Origin: BM520 sp964474455
GTDB lineage: Bacteria; Bacteroidota; Bacteroidia; Bacteroidales; BM520
NCBI GenBank assembly: GCA_964474455.1
Contig: CAYYSU010000027.1
Location: 1 to 36,883, forward strand
Reading direction: 5' to 3'
DNA length: 36,883 nucleotides
Notes under the pieces: generated by a model
What the model saw: only the letters and a program-made list of their open reading frames with translations
What the model was told of the DNA's origin: nothing
The model's database searches: none
Made by a program: the position numbers and the translations under genes
Shown: piece by piece, positions 26,497 through 35,594 of the stretch
Numbering within the stretch: the first letter of the stretch is position 1
Layout: the number at the start of each line of letters is the position of its first letter

Positions 26497-27576
26497 ATGA
26501 AATCGATGAAAACAATCCGAATAGCCACACTCATTGTTATCGCTGTATCCACAGGGCTGTTGTTTACACAGTGTAGCTCCTCACCAGAAGCTGATAGTAA
26601 GGCGTCAAAAAAAGCAGGTGTTACTGAAAGGTCCTTCCCGGTAAAGGTTATGACCATAGAGTCGCAATCCATTTCACGGACAATTGACTATACCGCAAAC
26701 CTTAATCCCTGGAAAGAGGTACACCTTGCTTCGGCCCAACCGGGGCAAATAAAGAAAACCTATGTTGAAGTAGGTGATAAGGTAAGAGCCGGAGACAAAA
26801 TCGTAGATATGGATCCTACACAGCTTAATGCTGCCCGCATTCAACTTGCGGATGCAAAAGTTAATCTTGACAGACTGGATACTCTCATACGTGTTGGCGG
26901 TATATCGCAACAGCAATATGACCAAGTGAAGGTACAGTACGATGTTGCCAGTGCTAATATTAAATTCCTCGAAGATAATACTGCCATTGTAGCTCCCGTT
27001 ACAGGTATTGTTACCGGGAAATATTATGAAAATATGGAGCTTTTTAGTGCTGCTCCCAACACCCAGGCAGGGAAAGCGGCTATAGTAACTATTCAGCAAA
27101 TAAATAAACTTAAAGCTTTTGTGGGTGTTTCAGAGCAATTCTTTCCACTTGTGTATGAAGGAATGCCTGCTTCAGTAACTTGTGACATATATCCTGAGGA
27201 AGAGTTTCAGGGTAAAGTAAGCCTTATTCATCCAACTATTAATGCCATGACACGAACTTTTATGGTTGAAGTTACTGTTCCTAACACAAAGGAGATACTT
27301 CGTCCCGGGATGTTTGCTCGCGTTAATTTTGCCTTGGGAGAAGAAGAGGCCATAGTACTTCCTTCCATAGCTGTTATGCAGCAGGAAGGAACAAATGAGC
27401 GTTTTATTTTTGTTAACAGAGATAACGTTGCTCGTCGTATCAGCGTAACTCTTGGAAAACGCTTTGATGATCAAATGGAGGTAATCAGCAATGATTTGAA
27501 AATCGGTGATCAGCTAATTGTTGCAGGGCAAAAAAACCTGCTTGATGGTTATAAAGTGGATGTTATTGCACAATAA
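26497..27576 (+). CDS. RND periplasmic adaptor lipoprotein
   Basis: This 359-residue membrane-fusion protein is a likely lipoprotein (Cys26, in FTQC). It has the split lipoyl domain (HLASAQPGQIKKTYVEVGDKV and NTAIVAPVTGIVTGKYYENM), a short helical hairpin (about 105-150), the beta-barrel (LKAFVGVSEQFFPLVYEGM) and the membrane-proximal domain with RPGMFARVNFALGEEEAIVLPS. It joins the pump encoded 21 bases downstream to the TolC-like channel upstream. The first four residues could be skipped in favour of a Met at codon 4. Confidence 0.93.
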   Translation: MKSMKTIRIATLIVIAVSTGLLFTQCSSSPEADSKASKKAGVTERSFPVKVMTIESQSISRTIDYTANLNPWKEVHLASAQPGQIKKTYVEVGDKVRAGDKIVDMDPTQLNAARIQLADAKVNLDRLDTLIRVGGISQQQYDQVKVQYDVASANIKFLEDNTAIVAPVTGIVTGKYYENMELFSAAPNTQAGKAAIVTIQQINKLKAFVGVSEQFFPLVYEGMPASVTCDIYPEEEFQGKVSLIHPTINAMTRTFMVEVTVPNTKEILRPGMFARVNFALGEEEAIVLPSIAVMQQEGTNERFIFVNRDNVARRISVTLGKRFDDQMEVISNDLKIGDQLIVAGQKNLLDGYKVDVIAQ

Positions 27577-27597
27577 GCTTAAAGAAAGGAATTTATA

Positions 27598-30500
27598 ATG
27601 AGTATATATGGATCAGCAGTAAAGAGGCCCATTACCACGATAATGATTTTTGTCGCTTTGGTGGTGCTTGGGCTCTATTCACTGGTAAAGCTGCCCGTGG
27701 ATCTCTACCCTGAGGTAGAGGTGCCTTTTATGTCGGTGTTTACATCCTATGTGGGAGCTAACGCCTCAGATATTGAAACCAACGTTACGCGTGTGATTGA
27801 GGATAATCTTAATTCAGTAAGTAATGTTAAGGAGATAAGCTCTCAGTCAAGAGATAACACTTCAATAGTATTTGTTGAATTTGAATGGGGTACCGACCTT
27901 GATGAGGCCGCCAACGATATCCGCGATGCATTGAACTTCGCTGAACAGCGTCTCCCTGAAGATTCTGACAAACCTATGCTGTTTAAATTTAACAGCTCTA
28001 TGATGCCCATCATGTTTTATGCTATTACTGCCGAGGAGAGCTATTACGGATTGGAGAAAATTCTCGATGAGCGCATTGTGAACCCTCTCAACCGTATCGA
28101 AGGTATAGGATCCATTGGTATTGTGGGAGCTCCGGGACGCGAAATACAGGTTAATCTGGATCCCTTGAGAATGGAAGCATATAACCTTACCCTGGAACAG
28201 GTCTCTGCTGTTATACAATCGGAAAACTTTGATATGCCCGCCGGGAACGTAGAAATGGGCTCTATGGATTACCCCCTGAGAATTGATGGCGAATTCGTAG
28301 AGAGTAGTGTGATTGAAAGTCTTGTCCTGGGAAACTTTGCCGGACAGACGATATATGTCAGAGATGTAGCTACCGTTAAGGATACCATCCGGGATATGAC
28401 CATTGATGAAAAAATTAATGGTAAAACCGGACTTAGAATGGTTATCCAGAAGCAATCCGGTGCAAACACCGTAGGTATTGCCCGGGAGGTGAGAAACTCT
28501 CTTGAAGAGTTGAAAAAAACACTGCCCGCGGATGTTAAAATAGAACCTATTATGGACTCCTCAGAGTTTATCCAGGGATCTATCGGTAACCTTACAAGTA
28601 CTCTTATGTACGCTGGTATTGCAGTAATCCTGGTTATTCTGTTCTTTCTGGGGCGATGGAGGGCGACATTTATCGTGGTTCTTACTATCCCGATATCGCT
28701 TATTGTGGCATTTATTTATCTAAGAATAAGCGGAAACTCTATCAATATTATATCCCTATCTTCATTGTCGATTGCCATTGGAATGGTGGTGGATGACGCC
28801 ATTGTGGTACTGGAGAATATCACTAAACATATTGAAAGAGGTTCCAGCCCCCGGGAGGCGGCAATTTATGCCACCAACGAAGTTTGGCTGGCGGTTATTG
28901 TTACTACTCTGACTGTTGTAGCTGTATTCCTGCCCCTTACTTTTGTATCAGGAATGACAGGAGTGCTTTTCAAACAGCTTGGTATGATCGTTACTATTAC
29001 CGTAGTGACATCAACAATTGCGGCTATCTCACTGACACCTATGCTGGCGAGTCAGATCCTGAAGCTGCAACCGAAAAAAAACACGCATCGTAAGTATAGC
29101 TATGATAACACTATCCTCAGACTGCTCAACAGAGTGGACTCTTTTTATGAAAAGACAATACGTGCTGCATTGCGTTTTAAGTGGCCTGTGCTTATTGGTG
29201 CCATAGCAATTTTTGCCTCATCACTGTTACTTGTAGGCTCACTGGGATCGGAGTTTATGCCGGAGTCTGATGAGAGTCGGCTAAATGCTACAATAGAGCT
29301 TCAATCAGGTTTGAGAGTGGATGAGACAATAAAAATCGCCCGACAGCTGGATGCCATTATTGATGAAAAAATCCCAGAAGCTGAACTTGTTTCCACATCG
29401 TCAGGATCTGATGACCGTGGTGGTTTTTCTGCTCTGTTTAGCACCAGCGGCTCCAATATCATTAACTATACAATCCGACTTGTTGATCCTGATCAACGAG
29501 AGAGAGATGCCTGGAATATTGCAGATGTTCTCCGTGAAGAGTTATCTAAAATACCTGAAGTTGTTACTTTTGATGTGGAGAATAGCGGTGGAATGGGCGC
29601 TGGAAGCCAGGTGGATATTGAAATATATGGCTATGATATTGAAACGACAAATAGTATTGCTTCCGAAATCTCCGATAGGGTAAAAACAATCCAGGGAGCT
29701 ACAGATGTGGATATCAGTAGGGAAGAGTCGAAGCCGGAGCTGCAGATTATCCTCGACCAGGAAAGGATGGCTCAGCATGATCTCAGTACCTCAGGAGTAT
29801 CTATGATGGTTAGAAACCGTGTTAATGGTCTTATATCCACGCGCTTCCGTGAGTTTGGTGATGAATATGATGTGATAGTACGTTTTGAAGAAAATCATAG
29901 AAACTCTATTACCGATGTGGAGAATATAGCCATAATGAACCAAAAAGGTGAAACGGTTCGCCTGAAGGATATTGGCTCCGTAGTAGAGGTATGGTCCCCA
30001 CCTAATATTGAACGTAAACGTCGTGAGAGAGTTGTAACCGTTTCAGCAAAACCTCAGAAGATTTCACTGGGAGAACTGGTGAAAGAGATTCAGGCCGAGT
30101 TGGCAGAGGTGAATACTCCTCCTGAGGTGATGATACAGCTTAGTGGTGCTTTTGAAGATCAGCGGGACTCATTCCAGGATCTGGGATTGTTGATGATCGT
30201 GAGCCTGCTGCTGGTATATATTGTTATGGCATCACAATTTGAGAGCTTTAAGATGCCGTTTATCATTATGTTCTCAATTCCATTCTCTTTCAGTGGTGTT
30301 ATCCTGGCGCTGTACCTTACTAATACCACCATTAGTGCCATCTCGGCACTGGGAGCAATAATGCTCATTGGTATTGTGGTGAAGAATGCTATTGTGCTGG
30401 TGGATTATATCAATCTTATGCGTGACCGTGGGCTGGCGATGAATGAGGCTATTGCCGTTTCAGGAAAATCACGTCTGCGCCCGGTGCTGATGACTAGTTT

Positions 30501-30735
30501 GACAACAATTCTTGGTATGCTTCCTCTGGCGATGAGTAGGGGTGAGGGCTCTGAGATATGGAGCCCCATGGGTATCGCTGTTATTGGTGGATTGGTGTTC
30601 TCAACCATAGTAACTTTGGTAATTGTACCGGTGATTTATGCCATGACATCGCGACGTGGCGAGCGTGATAAATTAAAGAATGTACATAACAAGTACGTAT
30701 TTATGGATAAGATCCTTGCAGAGGGTGAAAAATAA
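27598..30735 (+). CDS. RND efflux transporter, HAE1/AcrB-like
   Basis: This 1045-residue pump expels hydrophobic or amphiphilic compounds by proton antiport as a trimer in the inner membrane. It has the usual 12-TM plan with two large periplasmic loops. The opening VKRPITTIMIFVALVVLGLYS and LPVDLYPEVEVP are typical. TM4 carries the proton-relay pair Asp399-Asp400 (VVDDAIVVLEN), which distinguishes it from the metal pump at 11732. GSEFMPESDESRL marks the second loop. Its substrate cannot be predicted; sequence style is closer to MdtC/SwrC-type pumps than to AcrB itself. Confidence 0.94.
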   Translation: MSIYGSAVKRPITTIMIFVALVVLGLYSLVKLPVDLYPEVEVPFMSVFTSYVGANASDIETNVTRVIEDNLNSVSNVKEISSQSRDNTSIVFVEFEWGTDLDEAANDIRDALNFAEQRLPEDSDKPMLFKFNSSMMPIMFYAITAEESYYGLEKILDERIVNPLNRIEGIGSIGIVGAPGREIQVNLDPLRMEAYNLTLEQVSAVIQSENFDMPAGNVEMGSMDYPLRIDGEFVESSVIESLVLGNFAGQTIYVRDVATVKDTIRDMTIDEKINGKTGLRMVIQKQSGANTVGIAREVRNSLEELKKTLPADVKIEPIMDSSEFIQGSIGNLTSTLMYAGIAVILVILFFLGRWRATFIVVLTIPISLIVAFIYLRISGNSINIISLSSLSIAIGMVVDDAIVVLENITKHIERGSSPREAAIYATNEVWLAVIVTTLTVVAVFLPLTFVSGMTGVLFKQLGMIVTITVVTSTIAAISLTPMLASQILKLQPKKNTHRKYSYDNTILRLLNRVDSFYEKTIRAALRFKWPVLIGAIAIFASSLLLVGSLGSEFMPESDESRLNATIELQSGLRVDETIKIARQLDAIIDEKIPEAELVSTSSGSDDRGGFSALFSTSGSNIINYTIRLVDPDQRERDAWNIADVLREELSKIPEVVTFDVENSGGMGAGSQVDIEIYGYDIETTNSIASEISDRVKTIQGATDVDISREESKPELQIILDQERMAQHDLSTSGVSMMVRNRVNGLISTRFREFGDEYDVIVRFEENHRNSITDVENIAIMNQKGETVRLKDIGSVVEVWSPPNIERKRRERVVTVSAKPQKISLGELVKEIQAELAEVNTPPEVMIQLSGAFEDQRDSFQDLGLLMIVSLLLVYIVMASQFESFKMPFIIMFSIPFSFSGVILALYLTNTTISAISALGAIMLIGIVVKNAIVLVDYINLMRDRGLAMNEAIAVSGKSRLRPVLMTSLTTILGMLPLAMSRGEGSEIWSPMGIAVIGGLVFSTIVTLVIVPVIYAMTSRRGERDKLKNVHNKYVFMDKILAEGEK

Positions 30736-30741
30736 ACTATT

Positions 30742-31038
30742 ATGAAAGCAGTTTTTATAGTATATAATCAGGCTCATACCGAGAAGGTAGAATTTATGCT
30801 CGAAGCCCTTGAGATAAGAGGTTTTACCGGTTGGAAAGAACTGGTAGGCAGTGGCTCGGTATCAGGTAATCCGCACATGGGTACACATACCTGGCCGGAG
30901 ATTAACTCTGCCATGATTACCATCGTTAATGATGATCAGGTGGAGAATATATTAAAAGGCGTTAAAGAGATCGATGATATTAACACTGATGTGGGTATCC
31001 GGGCATTCGTATGGGATATACTGCAACAGTTTCCGTAA
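30742..31038 (+). CDS. PII-like PG0541-family transporter-associated protein
   Basis: This 98-residue cytoplasmic protein starts six bases after the RND pump's stop, so it is the last operon gene. Its size and pattern (beta strand MKAVFIVYN, helix KVEFMLEALEIRG, a T-loop-like WKELVGSGSVSG, the signature PHMGTHTWPE, strand SAMITIVND, helix, strand) fit the PII-like ferredoxin-fold proteins known as PG0541 family, which occur behind RND pumps in Bacteroidota. A sensor or regulator of pump activity, perhaps by small-molecule binding, is an inference; no experiment that I know of shows it. Confidence 0.8.
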   Translation: MKAVFIVYNQAHTEKVEFMLEALEIRGFTGWKELVGSGSVSGNPHMGTHTWPEINSAMITIVNDDQVENILKGVKEIDDINTDVGIRAFVWDILQQFP

Positions 31039-31107
31039 AAGGATTTTTATGGAATTTTAGGGTATTTCTAAAAATGGAACACAGTGTTTCGGTGGTGTTC
31101 CCATGAG

Positions 31108-31127
31108 ATTCGCACGGCGGTGCGAAT
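31108..31127. repeat. Perfect 8-bp hairpin
   Basis: ATTCGCAC pairs with GTGCGAAT around GGCG. It lies 70 bases after the PG0541-family gene and has only a weak T tract (TTTA), so it may be a terminator or an extragenic palindrome. Confidence 0.5.
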
Positions 31128-31203
31128 TTACCGGGAGAGGGTTTTGGTAAATTGAGAACTGAGAACCGAAAACCGTAGTCAATGTGGGTTGTGTTATTTC
31201 AAT

Positions 31204-31262
31204 GATGGTTTCGCCAAGGGTCGCGAAGCTCACGCAAAGGTTCGCTATGGTTTTTCTTTGCG
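31204..31262. repeat. Degenerate CTTTGCG-type intergenic repeat
   Basis: Read on the minus strand, units like CTTTGCG, CTTCGCG and CTTGGCG follow one another at 9-10 base spacing. I have seen similar degenerate tracts between genes of many bacteria. Function unknown. Confidence 0.5.
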
Positions 31263-31460
31263 TTCCGATAGCCATTCGGAACTTCGGCCACTTAGCTGCT
31301 ATCAGCGAAATAATATAAATTACAGTGCTGCGACTACCAATGGAAAAATCTCATTGTATATAAAGCATTGTTTCCGACAACTTCACTTTTATTATTGTCT
31401 GTTGGAAATTGGCTTGTTAGATGTTGAATCAACATTTTTGTCCGCCCACTCCAGTTGCTC

Positions 31461-31540
31461 AAAAGTCCTGTCGGGACTATCTTTTGTAGTATATTATGGT
31501 TGATAGAAGCCCTGGAGCTCCGTTAGGGATGGCATCTTTT
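31461..31540. repeat. Pair of REP-like hairpins with shared ATCTTTT flank
   Basis: The first hairpin is AGTCC-TGTCG-GGACT (31464-31478) followed by ATCTTTT. The second, degenerate, is around AGCTCCGTTAGGGAT (31516-31530) followed by GGCATCTTTT. The common 3' flank suggests two copies of one extragenic palindrome of a type common in Bacteroidota. No REP-associated transposase is in the window. Confidence 0.5.
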
Positions 31541-31559
31541 TTTCGCTGGTGGGCGCATT

Positions 31560-32054
31560 TTACTTGTTGTTTTTCAACTCTTCGGCTTCAAACATCAACG
31601 GCAGCAGGTCGCCAATCTTCTCCGTTGCATAGATAGTACCTGTGGCGTTTCCCATAATCACACGAACCGGTTTTTTGTACCGCATCTCCGTTTCAGCCAT
31701 CACCTGTCGACATGCGCCGCATGGTGCTGTTGGTGCCTCTATGGTGAAGTTCTCTGTTTTTGCAGTTACTGCAATTGTCTTAACAGCTACATCAGGGTAT
31801 CTGGCACCGGCAGCAAATAATGCTACTCTCTCGGCACATAACCCGCTGGGATAGGCCACATTCTCCTGATTGTTACCCAAAAAAATCTCCCCGTTTTCTA
31901 ATAGTACTGCTGCTCCCACACGAAACATCGAATATGGTGCGTAAGCTCCTTGTAACGCTTCCATGGCCTTGTTTAAAAGGCTCCTGTCTTCACTGTTAAG
32001 CTCTTCAATACTATCGTATATCTGTATCGGGACTTCTATTTTAAGTGTTTTCAT
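31560..32054 (-). CDS. cdd: Cytidine deaminase
   Basis: This 164-residue enzyme deaminates cytidine and deoxycytidine to (deoxy)uridine in pyrimidine salvage. The zinc site is complete: Cys73-Ala-Glu75 (CAE, with the proton-shuttling Glu) and Pro-Cys112-x-x-Cys115 (PCGACRQ). These three cysteine ligands mark the short, tetrameric type. The N-terminus is slightly longer than in E. coli-type short enzymes. Its start overlaps the 3' end of the O-antigen ligase-like gene by 14 bases, which implies cotranscription at the end of the hemD operon. Confidence 0.95.
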   Translation of the reverse strand: MKTLKIEVPIQIYDSIEELNSEDRSLLNKAMEALQGAYAPYSMFRVGAAVLLENGEIFLGNNQENVAYPSGLCAERVALFAAGARYPDVAVKTIAVTAKTENFTIEAPTAPCGACRQVMAETEMRYKKPVRVIMGNATGTIYATEKIGDLLPLMFEAEELKNNK

Positions 32055-33690
32055 CTGTTAGCGTTTTTTGTTTTCTTCCTTTGGGAGATATTGTTCCCCA
32101 GAGAAACAAGCAATAGAAAAATGCCGAAAATGTAGCTCCTGCCTGTGTCTCCATAGTATCTTCTGCTATAAAGGATAAAATTACAATAATTATTAAAACT
32201 GTGAAATACCAATTTCTGTGTCTCTTTAACGCATACGGCGGGTATAATAATCCTACCATAAAAATTATAAAACCAATAATGCCAAATGCGATAGCTATGG
32301 ATAAATACTGATTGTGTGCCCTGTGACGATACTCCGGCAGTAGCGGCGAATCAGTTTCTTTATAATATTCCTGAAAGCTCTTTCTCAAATCTCCTGTCCC
32401 AACACCAATAACCGGATGTGCCTTTAAAAGTGCCAAACCGGCTTTCCAGTATTCCCTCCGCTGAAACATGCTGTTGCCATTTGGATCGCCTGTTCTGTAA
32501 AATAGATCTATCCCGAACAACATCTGGTATATCCTTCCCCGCACACTGAACTTTGAGATGTAGTAATAATTAGCTACACCGCCTTCAATGGCTCTGATAT
32601 CTGAATCCGACAGTGCCATTATTCCATCCCTGTCTTTTCTTAGCCCCTTGGAGTTTAAATATCTTATTAATGTCATCTTTAGCTCCTGGCTCTTTTTGTC
32701 ACGACCGTGATAATCGAGCTTACTACGTTCTTCCCACGCCGAGCGGAGCTCTTCTTCACAAATATACAACCCGATATGATGACCATTCTCTACTCCGGAG
32801 TACAGGATAGTGTCATGTATATATATTCCATTATGTGAGGTATGTGTTTCAAGGGTATCAAATGAGAACTCCTCTGTGTGTCTGTAGTTGGTAATGACGG
32901 CTGTGACATAAAATACAGCTGAAACTATTGAGAATCCTAAAACCACCGCAATGGCAACACCCAGAATTTTGTTTTTAAGGCTAAAGGCATAAATAATAAA
33001 GAGAATACCACTTGTTAGAAAAAGAACTATTAATCCTGTTGGACTCTTCATTATCAATAGAAAAAGAAAAAACCACACCCCCAAAGCCAGTGAAATAATT
33101 TTTTTATATGTTTTCAGGTCGTTTTTCCGCGAAAGCGAAAAATAAATAGTTATGAATATGCCAAGAACAAAATTTAGTGCCAGCCGAACATGACTGATGT
33201 GAACAGAAATCTCTCTTATGTCAGTGATATCGCGTGAAAAAAGAATATACATGCTCTCGATGGAAGCAGCAAAAAGTGCGAAAAGATATAATGCCAAAAG
33301 GTTAATTAACTCATTTTTGCTAAGAGCGGGCATGGTACTTACTATTATTGGCAGCAACAAAAATGGTAGCTTAATGCGCAGATCTCTAATGCCGTAGGAG
33401 ATATCATCAGTCCAGAGCATGCCTGCAAAGTGAATTCCTATGATGGCAAGAAATATCAGTGCTTCTCTTTGAAGCTTTAACTTGCAAAAGAGCTTCTTTA
33501 TCAATATGAGTGGCCACTTTATTCCCGGTTTCTCTCCCGATGCAATAATCTGCTCCACACCATACATAAGCCAACCGCCAAGCATGATAAATTGCGATAT
33601 GCTCATCAAAAAGCGCGACGTAGGCAGGCCTATTAGCATTAATGCAATTCCGCCGATATACATATAGTAACTGGAAGGCTTACGTGGCAT
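32041..33690 (-). CDS. O-antigen ligase/polymerase-like membrane protein (Wzy_C)
   Basis: This 549-residue protein has about ten transmembrane helices. The Wzy_C signature appears near the end as YWKAGLALLKAHPVIGVGTG followed by RAHNQYLSIAIAFGIIGFIIF. A long hydrophilic, probably periplasmic loop (about residues 255-430) lies before and within it. Family members join O-antigen to lipid A-core (WaaL) or polymerise surface polysaccharide (Wzy); which one applies here cannot be told without other surface-sugar genes. It starts 10 bases after the S41 peptidase gene and overlaps cdd. Confidence 0.85.
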   Translation of the reverse strand: MPRKPSSYYMYIGGIALMLIGLPTSRFLMSISQFIMLGGWLMYGVEQIIASGEKPGIKWPLILIKKLFCKLKLQREALIFLAIIGIHFAGMLWTDDISYGIRDLRIKLPFLLLPIIVSTMPALSKNELINLLALYLFALFAASIESMYILFSRDITDIREISVHISHVRLALNFVLGIFITIYFSLSRKNDLKTYKKIISLALGVWFFLFLLIMKSPTGLIVLFLTSGILFIIYAFSLKNKILGVAIAVVLGFSIVSAVFYVTAVITNYRHTEEFSFDTLETHTSHNGIYIHDTILYSGVENGHHIGLYICEEELRSAWEERSKLDYHGRDKKSQELKMTLIRYLNSKGLRKDRDGIMALSDSDIRAIEGGVANYYYISKFSVRGRIYQMLFGIDLFYRTGDPNGNSMFQRREYWKAGLALLKAHPVIGVGTGDLRKSFQEYYKETDSPLLPEYRHRAHNQYLSIAIAFGIIGFIIFMVGLLYPPYALKRHRNWYFTVLIIIVILSFIAEDTMETQAGATFSAFFYCLFLWGTISPKGRKQKTLTDENT

Positions 33691-33700
33691 ATCGCTTATG

Positions 33701-35341
33701 TTATTTGTTGAGAATAGTGTTGTATCGTTCCTGGTCGCGAATTATATCTATGGCCTCTCTTACCTCAGGGTCATGAACAAGGTTTGCTTTTAGCATTCCC
33801 GCCTGATAATAGTATCTTGGCAGCATCTCCATGCGGATGAACTCTGAAATCTCGTTGCGAAACTTATTAAGATCGTTCTTTTTATCGTGTGCCAAAGCCT
33901 CATGAAGCGCCTCCAGCTCCTCTTTTATTGCGTCGTGATATTTTTCCTCTTTACTGGCTTCTTTGAGTTTGTTAATAATATGCTCACTCTCAGTCTCATA
34001 CTCAAATTCTTTTTTTTTGAGAAATGCTTCAAAAGCACTATACATCTCATCAGTAACAACAAAATCCTCCGGTTCAGGTACTGCCTCATGGCTCCAGTAC
34101 CATTCTGTGCAGAAGTCAAAAATCATGTGTTTGGAGAGAAGTCCCAGAGTAATATCATGCATATTCCTGTCTTCGGTCTCCACATCAGGGATTATCCCTG
34201 CACCATCGAGCACTGTTCTTCCGGACTTTGTTTTAAACTTCGTCAACAGAGAATCCGGAATACGGCCTTTGCCATTAGCGCCTTCGTCGGAGTAATCTAT
34301 CGCTTGTATGCAGCGTCCACTGGTGATATAGTATTTTGCAACGGTAATTTTTATCTGTGAGTTGTAGGCCATGGGCACAATATTCTGAACCAATCCTTTG
34401 CCGAAGGTTGTTGATCCCACGATAACACCTCTGTCCATATCCTGAATTGCCCCGGCAGTAATCTCACTGGCGGAAGCGCTCCCGCCATTAACAAGAATCA
34501 CCAACGGAATGTCAGGGTCTATAACACTCATTCGGGTGTTGTACTCTTTGGTCTTCTCCGGGAGACGACCTTTGGTACTAACGATATGCTCACCTTTGTC
34601 AACCCAAATATTTACGATATCCACCGCCTCATTCAACAATCCACCACCATTGCCACGCAGATCCAGGATGATACCCTCAAGGTTATTTTCTGTCTTAAGC
34701 TCCATAAAAGCTCTTTTCACATGTGATGCAGCATCCTTGGTAAACGAAGAGAGGTTGATATAACCGATGTTTTCATCCGTAACACCATAATAAGGGATGT
34801 CATCAATTTGGATTTTCTCTCTATGCACTTTAAACGACTGTGGTTTTTCTTTTCCAAATCGCTCTACTTTAATATCAAATGAAGTCCCTGGTTGTCCTTT
34901 AAGCATGTCGCTAACCTCTTGAGTGGTAAGTTTGTGCGTGCTGTGCCCGTCAATTTCCAGTATCTTGTCACCGGCTTTCAGCCCTGCTTTATCTGCCGGA
35001 AAATCTTTATAAGGCTCAGAAATTACCACGTAATCTCCGTGTTGCTGAATCAATGACCCCATACCGCCATACTGGCCAGTGGTCATAAATCTGAAGTCTT
35101 CAATTTCGGATTCTGATTTATAAACGGTGTAAGGATCCAGAGTTTTGAGCATAGCATCAATAGCTGCCTTTGAGAGCTCTCCTGGTTTAATTTCATCAAC
35201 ATAGTTGTTGTTGAGTTGCTTGAATACATCAGAGTAAATCTCAAGGTTTTTTGATATTTCAAAGGCGTTGTTATGCTGGGCGTAAGAAAATGACGAGACC
35301 AGAATAACCATTAAAAGAAGGATGTATTGTTTTATTTTCAT
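33701..35341 (-). CDS. S41-family C-terminal processing peptidase
   Basis: This 546-residue exported serine protease has a signal peptide (about 1-21, ending SYAQ). The N-terminal helical part is followed by a PDZ domain (about 90-175, GGMGSLIQQHGDYVVISEPY and ADKAGLKAGDKILEIDG). The catalytic domain has the Ser-Lys dyad Ser290 (in GSASASEI) and Lys315 (TFGKGLVQ), 25 residues apart as in Prc/CtpA. A ~150-residue helical C-terminal extension follows. It cleaves C-terminal regions of periplasmic proteins. Its place after yidD is common in Bacteroidota. Confidence 0.95.
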   Translation of the reverse strand: MKIKQYILLLMVILVSSFSYAQHNNAFEISKNLEIYSDVFKQLNNNYVDEIKPGELSKAAIDAMLKTLDPYTVYKSESEIEDFRFMTTGQYGGMGSLIQQHGDYVVISEPYKDFPADKAGLKAGDKILEIDGHSTHKLTTQEVSDMLKGQPGTSFDIKVERFGKEKPQSFKVHREKIQIDDIPYYGVTDENIGYINLSSFTKDAASHVKRAFMELKTENNLEGIILDLRGNGGGLLNEAVDIVNIWVDKGEHIVSTKGRLPEKTKEYNTRMSVIDPDIPLVILVNGGSASASEITAGAIQDMDRGVIVGSTTFGKGLVQNIVPMAYNSQIKITVAKYYITSGRCIQAIDYSDEGANGKGRIPDSLLTKFKTKSGRTVLDGAGIIPDVETEDRNMHDITLGLLSKHMIFDFCTEWYWSHEAVPEPEDFVVTDEMYSAFEAFLKKKEFEYETESEHIINKLKEASKEEKYHDAIKEELEALHEALAHDKKNDLNKFRNEISEFIRMEMLPRYYYQAGMLKANLVHDPEVREAIDIIRDQERYNTILNK

Positions 35342-35353
35342 AGGAGTTATTTT

Positions 35354-35593
35354 TCAGGGTACGGGGTCGTAGCCGGAGCCACCCCAGGGATTACATGATA
35401 CAATTCTTTTTATTGCTAGCCATCCTCCTTTCACAGGGCCATATTTTTTGATAGCCTCAATGCTATATGTAGAACATGTTGGAGTGTATCTGCATGAACG
35501 TGGCAACAAAGGTGAAATGGCGATTTTGTAAAATCGGATCGGAAGGATCATTATGTATGAAAGAATTTTTCTCATCCCGAATTTTTTTTCCAA
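35354..35593 (-). CDS. yidD: Membrane protein insertion efficiency factor YidD
   Basis: This 79-residue protein has all family marks: the N-terminal amphipathic stretch IRFYKIAISPLLPRSCRYTPTCSTYSIEAIKKYG and the final CNPWGGSGYDPVP, with three conserved cysteines. It assists insertion of inner-membrane proteins by YidC. It starts one base after the rnpA stop, the standard neighbourhood. A Met at codon 7 is an alternative start. Confidence 0.97.
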   Translation of the reverse strand: MEKKFGMRKILSYIMILPIRFYKIAISPLLPRSCRYTPTCSTYSIEAIKKYGPVKGGWLAIKRIVSCNPWGGSGYDPVP

Positions 35594-35594
35594 G

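Larger units (their letters stand above)
31039..31559. other. Gene-free region rich in repeat-like elements
   Basis: These 521 bases between the efflux operon and the convergent cdd operon hold no credible gene; a 104-codon frame at 31189-31503 lacks protein-like composition. Visible structure comprises a hairpin (31108-31127), a CTTTGCG-type repeat (31204-31262) and a pair of REP-like hairpins (31461-31540), listed separately. The rest shows nothing recognisable. Confidence 0.6.

Noticed and set aside
31189..31503. 104-codon plus-strand frame in the 31.0-31.6 kb gap
   Set aside because: It runs through repeat-like hairpins and the CTTTGCG tract, lacks protein-like pattern and has no promoter or ribosome site.
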